Shown in pieces: positions 9,198-15,934 of a stretch of 22,729 nt of DNA. The stretch covers positions 1 through 22,729 of the forward strand of contig JAXDJJ010000004.1 in the NCBI GenBank assembly GCA_034665745.1, written 5' to 3'. A program made the translations under genes and the position numbers. Below the pieces are notes generated by a model. That model saw only the letters and a program-made list of their open reading frames with translations. It was not told the origin of the DNA and ran no database searches. This DNA is from JAXDJJ01 sp034665745 (GTDB lineage Bacteria > Actinomycetota > CADDZG01 > WHSQ01). Within the stretch, counting starts at the first letter, position 1, and every line of letters begins with the position of its first letter.

Positions 9198-9665
9198 ATG
9201 CGTAAGGTCCTCGCTCTTCTCGCCGCTGCCGCGATCGTGGCATCGCTGTCTTCGACCGCTCTTGCTGCCAAGCCCAAGAAGATCCACGAAACGTTCGGTG
9301 CGTCCCTCGCTCCGTGGCCCAAGCTGGCCGCGTGGGGCGACGAGGTCGGTCTCACCCAGCCGGGTTGTTCGTCCGGCACCGAAGGCGTGAACTGGGTCGC
9401 CCAGGAATTCACGGCTCCCGGCAAAGGCACCCTGAGGGTCTGGATGGAAGGCTTCACCGGCGACCACGACCTCTACGTCTTCAAGGACGACGTGGCCCTG
9501 CTCCGTAGCGAGAACTCGCAGGTCCCGGTCGGCTCGACCGACATCGCCCCGGCCGAGGAAGAGATCCTCTACCCGATGGCGAAAGGCGAGACGATCACGA
9601 TGGTGGCCTGCAACTGGCTAGGCCAGCCGGACGTCCTAGCCCACTACGAAGGCACCTTCAAATAG
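9198..9665 (+). CDS. Secreted PPC-like beta-sandwich protein
   Basis: A 155-residue exported protein with signal peptide MRKVLALLAAAAIVASLSS and an ALA-A cleavage site near residue 23. The mature part resembles bacterial pre-peptidase C-terminal (PPC-like) domains: a strand ending in GTLRVWMEGFTGDHDLYVF, then EEILYPMAKGETITMVAC and a final LAHYEGTF strand. Cys57 and Cys138 could pair. Such domains usually act as binding or stabilising modules; no catalytic motif is visible. A good SD (AAGGAG) precedes the ATG by about 9 bases. It lies 58 bases after the previous secreted-protein gene, without a clear terminator between them. Its stop codon touches the first copy of the 37-base repeat. Confidence 0.85.
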   Translation: MRKVLALLAAAAIVASLSSTALAAKPKKIHETFGASLAPWPKLAAWGDEVGLTQPGCSSGTEGVNWVAQEFTAPGKGTLRVWMEGFTGDHDLYVFKDDVALLRSENSQVPVGSTDIAPAEEEILYPMAKGETITMVACNWLGQPDVLAHYEGTFK

Positions 9666-9700
9666 TTATCGCGCTGTACTTGCGTCTGGCGAAAGCTGAG
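9664..9700. repeat. 37-base direct repeat, copy A
   Basis: It matches copy B (10663-10699) at 33 of 37 positions in the same orientation, beginning AGTTATCGCGCTG and ending AGCTGAG. The internal palindrome is degraded here (CTTGCG against CGAAAG, one mismatch). It starts on the last two bases of the upstream gene's TAG stop. No T-run follows, so it is not an obvious terminator. Confidence 0.85.
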
Positions 9701-9708
9701 CGCGGAAA

Positions 9709-10641
9709 CTAGATCGGCAAGCGAGGCTGCAGGAGATTCCGAACCCGTTCGATCGTCTCGTTCGGCCGCTGCATCAGATCCGGCCACGTCATCTGGATCA
9801 CCGTCCACCCAAGCGCGGTGAGCTCGTTCCGTCGCTCACGGTCTCGTTGCCATGCCCGGCGTCCGGAATGCCAGCGGAATCCGTCGGCCTCGATGATCAG
9901 CTTCGCGTCGGGGAAACAGAAGTCCACTCGAGCAACGAATCTGCCGCCGTCCCAGACCGTGTACTCGCGCATCGCCGGCAACCCGGCCCTGAGAAGCAGT
10001 CGGTTGAGCCTCGTCTCGAACGCGCTGGCAGAGGGTCGGCCTTTGTCATCGCGTTCGGCAAGGATCGTTCTCAATTTCTTGATGCCATGGCGACCTGATT
10101 CGGTTCGTATGCGGAGTTGCAGTCGGTTCACTGTGGTCAACCTTCGCCTAAGGGCGCAGTCGACCGCTTCTTCCAGCGAGTCCGGATCGGTCACCGCGCT
10201 GAGGTCAACGAGGGTGCGCTCGATCTTCGTGACCGGGACACCGTCGATATCGGTCAGATCTTGGATCGGCAACGGCGGCGAAAGATGAGCGATGACGATG
10301 GGCGATTTCAAGCGCCTCGGCGTGGATATCTCGATGACATCGAGTTCGTACCCATCGAGGTTCCACATCGCGGCGGCCGACCGGTGAGACGCTGCGGTTC
10401 CTCTCCCGCCCCACCTGCAGGCAGCAAGGAGGGTCTGGATCGACGATGGGGGCACCGATGTGACGGCGTAGACCCCTTCATGAAGACGGCGAAGAAGACC
10501 CCTGTTGCACCTCCGAGTAAGCCCGCTTGGAGTTAGACCCAGCGCGAGGGCTTCAGATCCGAGGATCACCCCGTGTTGTCGGGCGGCGATCTTTGCGATC
10601 TCTGCGTCTATCGATGCGTCGGTTGCCAGTTCCATGACCAC
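9709..10641 (-). CDS. AbiEi-like N-terminal domain fused to DUF559 (PD-(D/E)xK nuclease-fold) protein
   Basis: A 310-residue protein. Residues about 10-60 (IAARQHGVILGSEALALGLT through LLRRLHEGVYAV) resemble the winged-helix domain of AbiEi-type antitoxins. The middle part contains ASHRSAAAMWNLDG and GVPVTKIERTLVDLSAV, seen in this family. The C-terminus is DUF559, related to Vsr-like nucleases: SAFETRLNRLLLRAG (Glu209), VDFCFPDAKLIIEADGFRWH (Asp240, Glu251, Asp253, His258) and NELTALGWTVIQMTW. These acidic residues fit a PD-(D/E)xK active site, but cleavage activity is not shown. No AbiEii toxin partner is adjacent. The GTG at 10641 has GGGGG 6 bases before it; ATG at 10635 is the alternative. 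The gene sits alone between two direct repeats, which suggests acquisition as a cassette. Confidence 0.88.
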   Translation of the reverse strand: MVMELATDASIDAEIAKIAARQHGVILGSEALALGLTPSGLTRRCNRGLLRRLHEGVYAVTSVPPSSIQTLLAACRWGGRGTAASHRSAAAMWNLDGYELDVIEISTPRRLKSPIVIAHLSPPLPIQDLTDIDGVPVTKIERTLVDLSAVTDPDSLEEAVDCALRRRLTTVNRLQLRIRTESGRHGIKKLRTILAERDDKGRPSASAFETRLNRLLLRAGLPAMREYTVWDGGRFVARVDFCFPDAKLIIEADGFRWHSGRRAWQRDRERRNELTALGWTVIQMTWPDLMQRPNETIERVRNLLQPRLPI

Positions 10642-10647
10642 ATGGAA
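10630..10647. promoter_or_regulatory. Inverted repeat over the DUF559 gene start (operator or RNA hairpin)
   Basis: TTCCATGACCACATGGAA, a perfect 6-bp inverted repeat with a 6-base centre, covers both candidate start codons of the DUF559 gene. It could be an operator for the gene's own winged-helix domain or an mRNA hairpin that hides the start. Function is inferred from position only. Confidence 0.4.
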
Positions 10648-10662
10648 CCCCCACGGTGTGAC

Positions 10663-10699
10663 AGTTATCGCGCTGAGCTTGCGCCTGGCGCAAGCTGAG
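10663..10699. repeat. 37-base direct repeat, copy B, with near-perfect hairpin
   Basis: This copy contains a perfect 10-bp palindrome, AGCTTGCGCC T GGCGCAAGCT, preceded by AGTTATCGCGCTG. It lies between the DUF559 gene start and the stop of the isocitrate dehydrogenase gene, exactly 999 bases from copy A. The hairpin could incidentally terminate the dehydrogenase transcript, but no U-tract follows in that direction. Confidence 0.85.
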
Positions 10700-10710
10700 G
10701 TCAGTAACCG

Positions 10711-11775
10711 TCAGAGGGCGGCGGTTATGGCTTCGGCTAGTTGGGTCGTGGTGGCGGGGTCGCCGGTTGGCTTCAGGTCTGCCGGGCGCAGTTTGCCTTC
10801 GGCTAGGACCGCTGCCACTGCCTTCTGGAGGCGGTCGGCGTCTGCGTCGCGGCCCAGGTGGCGCAGCATCAAGCCCGCCGACAGGATCATCGCGATCGGG
10901 TTGGCGATGCCCTGGCCCGCGATGTCGGGGGCCGAGCCGTGGGTCGGCTCGAACACCGCGAATTCCTTACCGATGTTCATCCCCGGCGCGACCCCGAGGC
11001 CCCCGATCAGCCCGGCACAGAGGTCCGAGATGATGTCGCCGTACAGGTTGGGCAGCACGACGACGTCGAGGTCCTGCGGATGCCACACGAGCCACATCGC
11101 CATCTCGTCGATCTGCATGGCTTCGAAGCCGACGTCGCGGTAGTTGTCCTCGACGGTCTCGGCAACCTTCAGCCAGAGCCCGTCGGAGAACTTCATGATG
11201 TTGGCCTTGTGACCCAAAGTCACCTTGCGCCTGCGATGTTTCTTCGCGAGCTGGAACGCGAAATCCACGATCGCTTCCGTTGCGGTGATCGAGATCGGTT
11301 TCAGAGAGATGCCCGTATCCGCGGCTAACGGGTAGTTCCGCATGTATTTGAGGTAGCCGCGCAGCTTCTTGGCCTCGTCAGAGCCAACCTCGAACTCGAT
11401 GCCCTCGTACAGATCCTCGGTGTTTTCGCGCACCACGATGATGTCGATGTCCTCGAAACGAGAGGGGACCCCGGGGAACAGCTTGCAGGGGCGGATGCTC
11501 GCGAAAAGATCGAGCTCTTGGCGCAGGGCAACGTTTATCGAGCGGAACCCCGTCCCTACGGGTGTCGTCACCGGCCCTTTGAGGGCCACCTTGTTCGTCT
11601 TTATCGACTCGAGAACGTGGTCCGGCAACGGGGTGCCGTACTCGTCGATGACTCCTGCCCCCGCATCGTGGACCTCCCACTCGATCCCCGTTCCAAGGGC
11701 ATCGACCACGGTGCGAGTGGCCTCGGATACCTCCGGGCCAATGCCATCGCCTGGGATCAAGGTCACTGTCGTCAT
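10711..11775 (-). CDS. Isocitrate dehydrogenase, NAD-type (isocitrate/isopropylmalate dehydrogenase family)
   Basis: A 354-residue beta-decarboxylating dehydrogenase that would oxidise isocitrate to 2-oxoglutarate. It starts VTLIPGDGIGPEV and carries TTPVGTGFRSINVALRQELD, where Ser-Ile-Asn and the arginines bind isocitrate, then ASIRPCKLFPG, VRENTEDLYEG and LPNLYGDIISDLCAGLIGGL with the metal-binding aspartates. The cofactor segment HGSAPDIAGQGIANP has Asp-Ile where NADP enzymes have Lys-Tyr, which indicates NAD. The SINVALR segment argues for isocitrate rather than isopropylmalate; homoisocitrate dehydrogenase is a less likely alternative. The ATG at 11775 has GGAG about 6 bases upstream. 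The gene diverges from the NCS2 permease gene. Confidence 0.92.
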   Translation of the reverse strand: MTTVTLIPGDGIGPEVSEATRTVVDALGTGIEWEVHDAGAGVIDEYGTPLPDHVLESIKTNKVALKGPVTTPVGTGFRSINVALRQELDLFASIRPCKLFPGVPSRFEDIDIIVVRENTEDLYEGIEFEVGSDEAKKLRGYLKYMRNYPLAADTGISLKPISITATEAIVDFAFQLAKKHRRRKVTLGHKANIMKFSDGLWLKVAETVEDNYRDVGFEAMQIDEMAMWLVWHPQDLDVVVLPNLYGDIISDLCAGLIGGLGVAPGMNIGKEFAVFEPTHGSAPDIAGQGIANPIAMILSAGLMLRHLGRDADADRLQKAVAAVLAEGKLRPADLKPTGDPATTTQLAEAITAAL

Positions 11776-11792
11776 GGCTCTCCACCATAAGA

Positions 11793-11807
11793 GGCAACGT
11801 TGTTGCC
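11793..11807. promoter_or_regulatory. Palindromic operator candidate between the isocitrate dehydrogenase and permease genes
   Basis: GGCAACGTTGTTGCC contains the 8-base palindrome CAACGTTG and longer arms GGCAAC/GTTGCC. The central CG resembles operators of LacI/PurR-type repressors, but no regulator gene is in the window and the resemblance is loose. Confidence 0.3.
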
Positions 11808-11881
11808 CGGGGTTCTTTACGCAGGGCCTCCAGTGGGGTGGAATCGAGCCGACAAGGGGAAGCTCGAGAAGGGGGATCTAA

Positions 11882-13303
11882 GTGTCACAGTCCGTCGCGA
11901 CGCGCGGGACCGGTCTGGACGGCTATTTCCGGATCACCGAACGAGGATCCACGGTACGAACCGAGGTCATCGCCGGCTTCACCACGTTCATGACGATGGC
12001 TTACATCTTGTTCTTGAACCCGATCATCTTGAACACGTTGCCCGACCGCAACGGGTTGCAACTCTCGATCCCGCAGCTGCTCACGGTCACCGCACTTGCT
12101 GCCGGAGTAACGACGTTAGCGATGGGGCTGTACGCGAACTATCCGTTCGCGATCGCTGCGGGTCTTGGACTGAACGCGGTCGTCACGTTCCAGTTGGTCG
12201 GTGCTTACCAACTCACCTGGCCGGAGGCGATGGGTGTTGTCGTACTCGAGGGACTCATCATCCTGATCCTCGTTCTGACGAAGTTCCGTCAAGCGGTCAT
12301 GGATGCGGTTCCGCTGCCGTTGAAGCTCGCGATCGGAGCGGGCATCGGTTTGTTCATCACGATCATCGGGTTCGTCGATTCCGGATTCGTTACTGCTACC
12401 GGCGTCCCCGGCGCGCCATTGCAACTCGGGACCGGTAATCAACTGGCGGGGTGGCCGATCCTCGTCTTCATCGTGGGCCTGATGTTGATCATCTGGCTCT
12501 ACACGCGTGGGGTTAAGGGTTCGCTACTGATCGGCATCTTGTCCGCCACCGTGCTCGCCGTGGTCGTCAATGAATTGTTCCTCGACGGCACCGGCTTCGG
12601 GGCGGCAGCGCACCTCGCCAACCCGGTGGACTTCCCGAAGGGGGACAACTTCTCTCTGATAGGTGATTTCTCGTTATTCGGAGCGTTCGGACAGATGGGA
12701 TTCATCTCGGCGGCCCTGGCGGTCTTCACGTTGATGTTGTCTGACTTCTTCGACACCATGGGAACCGCGATCGGGCTCGGTAAGGAAGCGGGTCTGCTCG
12801 ACTCAGAGGGACGTCTGCCCGACACCGACAAGGTCCTTATCGTCGACTCCGCGGCTGCCGCGATCGGTGGCGCCTTCTCGGCATCGTCCAACACGACCTA
12901 CATCGAGAGTGCGTCCGGTATCGCGGACGGAGGACGGACGGGTCTTACCGCGGTCGTAGTGGGTGTCCTCTTCCTGTTGTCCCTGTTCCTGTCACCGTTG
13001 GCAGAGATCATCCCCATCCAGGCTGCTGCCCCCGCGTTGGTCATGGTCGGTTTCTTGATGCTGTCGGTGGTACGAGAGATCCCATGGGATGACTTGGAGC
13101 TCGCGATCCCTTCGTTCCTCACGATCGTCTTGATGCCATTCACGTACTCGATCACTAACGGGATCGGGGCCGGGTTCGTCGCCTACACGTTCATCAAGGT
13201 AGCGAGGGGTAAATCGAACGAGGTTCGACCGATGATGTGGATCGCCACGGTCGCGTTCATCGTGTACTTCGGCATCTTCTACGTGCGCTTCTACTTCACG
13301 TAA
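11882..13303 (+). CDS. NCS2 family (AzgA-like) purine/nucleobase permease
   Basis: A 473-residue polytopic membrane protein of the NCS2 (nucleobase-cation symporter 2) family, AzgA-like branch, which takes up adenine, guanine or hypoxanthine with protons. Family signatures are the N-terminal RTEVIAGFTTFMTMAYILFL, NPFAIAAGLGLNA-like sequence (YPFAIAAGLGLNAVV), the half-helix region TLMLSDFFDTMGTAIGLG, and SASSNTTYIESASGIADGGRTG. The end is positively charged after the last helix group. GTG is the start, with AGGGGG about 8 bases before it; the family's GLDGYFRITERGST follows immediately. Carbamate kinase follows after 3 bases, so the pair is almost certainly an operon. Exact substrate cannot be read from the sequence. 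Confidence 0.95.
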   Translation: MSQSVATRGTGLDGYFRITERGSTVRTEVIAGFTTFMTMAYILFLNPIILNTLPDRNGLQLSIPQLLTVTALAAGVTTLAMGLYANYPFAIAAGLGLNAVVTFQLVGAYQLTWPEAMGVVVLEGLIILILVLTKFRQAVMDAVPLPLKLAIGAGIGLFITIIGFVDSGFVTATGVPGAPLQLGTGNQLAGWPILVFIVGLMLIIWLYTRGVKGSLLIGILSATVLAVVVNELFLDGTGFGAAAHLANPVDFPKGDNFSLIGDFSLFGAFGQMGFISAALAVFTLMLSDFFDTMGTAIGLGKEAGLLDSEGRLPDTDKVLIVDSAAAAIGGAFSASSNTTYIESASGIADGGRTGLTAVVVGVLFLLSLFLSPLAEIIPIQAAAPALVMVGFLMLSVVREIPWDDLELAIPSFLTIVLMPFTYSITNGIGAGFVAYTFIKVARGKSNEVRPMMWIATVAFIVYFGIFYVRFYFT

Positions 13304-13306
13304 ACC

Positions 13307-14257
13307 TTGGAGCAACCGCTGCTCGTCGTCGCGCTGGGCGGGAACGCGATGCAAGACCCGCGCGGCGACGACTCGGTTGCGTCAGATCTCGAACGCACGG
13401 CACGGACCGCGCAGCATCTGCTCGCGGTCGCCAAGGCGGGCTGGCGCCTCGTGATCACCCACGGGAACGGCCCCCAGGTTGGCAATCACCTGTTCCGTAG
13501 CGAGCTGGCGCACGAGGATGGGATGCCTCTGCTGCCGCTCGATGTCTGCGTCGCGGACACCCAGGGGGGCATGGGCTATGTACTTCAGCAGTGCCTCGCG
13601 AACGCGTTCCTAGCCGCCGACATGCCCGCGGTCGTCGCCACCGTAGTGACCCAGGTCCTCGTAGATGACGACGACCCCGCGTTCGAGCATCCTTCGAAGC
13701 CCATCGGAGAAGTGATCGCGGACGATCGTGTCCAGGCCCTGAAGGACCGGGGCTGGATCCTCGTCGAAGACGAGCGCAAGGGTGGATGGCGACGAGTCGT
13801 GCCGTCGCCCGATCCGAAGGAGATCATCGAAGCCGACGCGATCAGCGCGCTCGTGGACAAGGGGGTCGTCGTCGTCGCAGCGGGCGGCGGTGGGATCCCG
13901 GTCCGTCACTCGGCCGACGGGTCGCTCGAGGGGATCGCCGCGGTGGTGGACAAAGACCTCGCCTCTTCATTGCTCGCCTCTGATCTTGGCGCCGACGGAT
14001 TCCTCATCCTCACGGACGTCGAGGAAGTGATCGCGGGATACGGAACGGATGACGAGAGGGCGCTGGCGTCGATCTCGGTATCCGAGGCCCGCACGCGTCT
14101 CGATGCAGGTGAATTCCCCGTGGGCAGCATGGGTCCCAAGGTCGAAGCCCTGACCCGTTTCGTCACGACCACGGGAAAGCTCGCCGTAGTGACATCGATC
14201 GAACGAGCAGAACAGGCCTTGCAAGGGAGTGCAGGCACGCGCGTCGTCCCCGGCTGA
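13307..14257 (+). CDS. arcC: Carbamate kinase
   Basis: A 316-residue amino-acid-kinase-family protein that makes ATP from carbamoyl phosphate and ADP (reversible). Motifs are VVALGGNAM, VITHGNGPQVGNHL, DVCVADTQGGMGY, AAGGGGIPV, VDKDLASSLLA, LILTDVEEV and FPVGSMGPKVEA. The length is normal. The start is TTG at 13307, 3 bases after the permease stop; no ATG or GTG lies between that and VVALGGNA, and homology starts at residue 5. No arginine deiminase or ornithine carbamoyltransferase is nearby. Coupling to a purine permease hints that carbamoyl phosphate comes from purine/ureide breakdown, as in bacterial allantoin use; this is inference. Confidence 0.95.
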   Translation: MEQPLLVVALGGNAMQDPRGDDSVASDLERTARTAQHLLAVAKAGWRLVITHGNGPQVGNHLFRSELAHEDGMPLLPLDVCVADTQGGMGYVLQQCLANAFLAADMPAVVATVVTQVLVDDDDPAFEHPSKPIGEVIADDRVQALKDRGWILVEDERKGGWRRVVPSPDPKEIIEADAISALVDKGVVVVAAGGGGIPVRHSADGSLEGIAAVVDKDLASSLLASDLGADGFLILTDVEEVIAGYGTDDERALASISVSEARTRLDAGEFPVGSMGPKVEALTRFVTTTGKLAVVTSIERAEQALQGSAGTRVVPG

Positions 14258-14282
14258 GTGGGCCACGCCACCCCGGCCCCAC

Positions 14283-14302
14283 GGAGGTGACGCGAACGTC
14301 AC
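14283..14302 (+). promoter_or_regulatory. SD separated from its start codon by a small hairpin
   Basis: GGAGG (14283-14287) is 18 bases from the only usable start, ATG 14306; a stop codon at 14288 in that frame excludes earlier starts. Between them GTGACG-CGAA-CGTCAC forms a perfect 6-bp stem with a CGAA tetraloop, which would bring the SD to near-normal spacing. Confidence 0.4.
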
Positions 14303-14305
14303 GGG

Positions 14306-15745
14306 ATGCGCGTACTGATCGGGGTCACATGTGTCTTCTTGTTGATCCCTGCGGCGAACGCGGCGTCTCTGCTCGTGCCACCCGTCGACGGAGTTATCCA
14401 GCGTCACTTCGAGGCACCGGGCACCCAGTGGGGGCCGGGGCATCGTGGCATCGACTACGCGGCCCCCGCGGGGACTGCGGTTCGAGCGGTGGCGGATGGA
14501 ACCGTCACGTTCGCGGGCGATGTCGCGGGCACACTCGCGGTCACGATCTCGCATGGTGAGGGCCTCGAGAGCACGTACTCGGACCTCTCGCAGGTGCTCG
14601 TCGCCGCGGGCGACACCGTCGAGCAAGGCTTTTGGATAGCGCGCTCCGGTTCGTCGCACCAAGGGGGAGCAGAGGGCGTTCATCTCGGCATCAAGCTCGA
14701 CGGTGCCTACGTCGATCCCGAGGGTTACCTCGGCCCCCTCGATCTCGGAGCTGCCATCAGGCTCGCGCCTCTCGTGTGGGAACCGCCCAGGTCGCTGCCC
14801 GCGCTCTTTCGCACGCCATTCCTCAGCGCGGGAACTATCCCGGAGTGCGTTTCTCCACCAGCGTCGGGGAGCGGCCGTCCGAACGACAACGTCGCGGTCC
14901 TCGTCGCTGGTATCGGAAGCAAGACCCTCGGAGGCGTATCGGCCGCGCTATACGAGTCTGGCGGAGCGATGCTCGGGTATGCGGACGCCGACACATACCG
15001 CTTCTCGTATCGCGGAAGCGCGACACCGGACCTCCATCAGCCGTACGCCCCTGCCGACACGTTCGGTGATCTCCGCGTAGCAGCACAGCGGTTGCGGACT
15101 CTGTTGACGGCCATCGCTCAGCGCTACCCGGGGAGGGCCGTCGATCTCATCGCTCACTCCCAGGGTGGGATCGTCGCGCGTACCTACCTAGAGCTCGCGG
15201 CCGAGGCTTTCGACCCGCAGGTTCCGCAGGTGCAACACCTCGTCACCTTCTCGACCCCTCACGATGGGGCGCCTCTGGCCGGTGCTCGGGATCAGCTGGA
15301 CGCAACGCTCGGGGGCCGGGCAGTGCTCGATGCCGGCTCGTGGTTGGCGGATCACGGTGTAGCGCTGCCCGACCCTCGCGCCACATCGGTAGGCCAACTT
15401 GCACCCGGCTCGCCCTTGCTCGAACGCCTCGATCGCGAGTCGGCCACATTCGGCACGCGGGTCTTGAGCCTCGGGATCGCGAACGATGTCGTGGTTCCCG
15501 CCGATCACGCGGTGTGGGACGGATACGACGCGACAGTGGTGGGTCCGTCGGGCCTGAATGGTCACGACCGAGTGGTCACCGCTGCCGACGCGATCGCAAC
15601 CGCACGGAACTTCCTGCGCGACGAACCGGCTGCTTGTCGGACCGGGTGGGACCTGTGGGGGCCGCGGGCTGGGCGGGTGGTGAGCTTCGCGGAACATGCC
15701 GTGCCGTGGCTCTACCGGATCGCCGAGAACGCACTCGTCCCGTGA
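14306..15745 (+). CDS. Secreted fusion: degenerate M23 (LytM) domain plus alpha/beta-hydrolase lipase domain
   Basis: A 479-residue exported protein. Signal peptide residues 1-19 (VLIGVTCVFLLIPAANA). Residues about 24-145 form an M23/LytM fold: GPGHRGIDYAAPAGTAVRAV with His46 and Asp50, then SHGEGLESTYSDLS, then GVHLGIKLDGAYVDPEGYLG. The usual TxYxHLS has Asp93 for His, and HxH is H126-L-G128, so one zinc ligand and one catalytic His are missing; a pseudoenzyme or binding role is likely. Residues about 193-430 form an alpha/beta hydrolase: AVLVAGIGS, nucleophile elbow IAHSQGGIVART (Ser285), LVTFSTPHDGAP, candidate Asp394 (NDVVVP) and His420 (NGHDRVV). This suggests a lipase, esterase or PGAP1-like enzyme held at the cell wall. 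A strong terminator follows. Confidence 0.88.
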   Translation: MRVLIGVTCVFLLIPAANAASLLVPPVDGVIQRHFEAPGTQWGPGHRGIDYAAPAGTAVRAVADGTVTFAGDVAGTLAVTISHGEGLESTYSDLSQVLVAAGDTVEQGFWIARSGSSHQGGAEGVHLGIKLDGAYVDPEGYLGPLDLGAAIRLAPLVWEPPRSLPALFRTPFLSAGTIPECVSPPASGSGRPNDNVAVLVAGIGSKTLGGVSAALYESGGAMLGYADADTYRFSYRGSATPDLHQPYAPADTFGDLRVAAQRLRTLLTAIAQRYPGRAVDLIAHSQGGIVARTYLELAAEAFDPQVPQVQHLVTFSTPHDGAPLAGARDQLDATLGGRAVLDAGSWLADHGVALPDPRATSVGQLAPGSPLLERLDRESATFGTRVLSLGIANDVVVPADHAVWDGYDATVVGPSGLNGHDRVVTAADAIATARNFLRDEPAACRTGWDLWGPRAGRVVSFAEHAVPWLYRIAENALVP

Positions 15746-15754
15746 GATGGAACG

Positions 15755-15793
15755 GCCCCCTCCTCGGCGTGGGGGGACGGGCGAGGAGGGGGC
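15755..15793 (+). terminator. Strong intrinsic terminator after the M23-lipase gene
   Basis: A perfect 12-bp stem, GCCCCCTCCTCG against CGAGGAGGGGGC, with a 15-base loop, followed by the T-rich TGGTGGTTCTTGTGT. It begins 10 bases after the stop codon and closes the permease-carbamate kinase-lipase stretch. Confidence 0.85.
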
Positions 15794-15816
15794 TGGTGGT
15801 TCTTGTGTCTGGTCCA

Positions 15817-15913
15817 TATATTGCCCCGTCCCAGAAACTAAGTGGTGCCCCCGGGAGGCAGATTCTGGGCTCGCTCGCTTGTCCCCCAGAGACAAACCAC
15901 GGGCTGTAGCCCG
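15817..15913 (+). other. Possible structured leader or small RNA region
   Basis: TATATT (15817-15822) resembles a -10 and would place a start near 15830, exactly where an inverted repeat begins: CCCAGAA (15830-15836) pairs with TTCTGGG (15863-15869), enclosing TGCC/GGCA around CCCGGG. A second hairpin, CGGGCT-GT-AGCCCG, is at 15900-15913. It could be the leader of the metallopeptidase gene, a small RNA, or operators. No known RNA family is recognised. Confidence 0.3.
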
Positions 15914-15921
15914 CTCGCCCC

Positions 15922-15927
15922 TAGGAT
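15922..15927 (+). promoter_or_regulatory. -10-like hexamer (or SD) before the YgjP-like gene
   Basis: TAGGAT lies 7 bases before ATG 15935, the same layout as at greA. The AGGA within it could instead serve as a weak SD for the same ATG. It overlaps the alternative ATG at 15926, which argues for 15935 as start. Confidence 0.4.
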
Positions 15928-15934
15928 GAGCCCG

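Noticed and set aside
9664..9700. Repeat copy A as an intrinsic terminator between convergent genes.
   Set aside because: The stem is imperfect in this copy and no T-run follows in either direction; it is better described as one of a repeat pair.
9664..10699. An insertion sequence.
   Set aside because: There is no transposase, and the flanking repeats are direct with internal palindromes rather than terminal inverted repeats with short target duplications.
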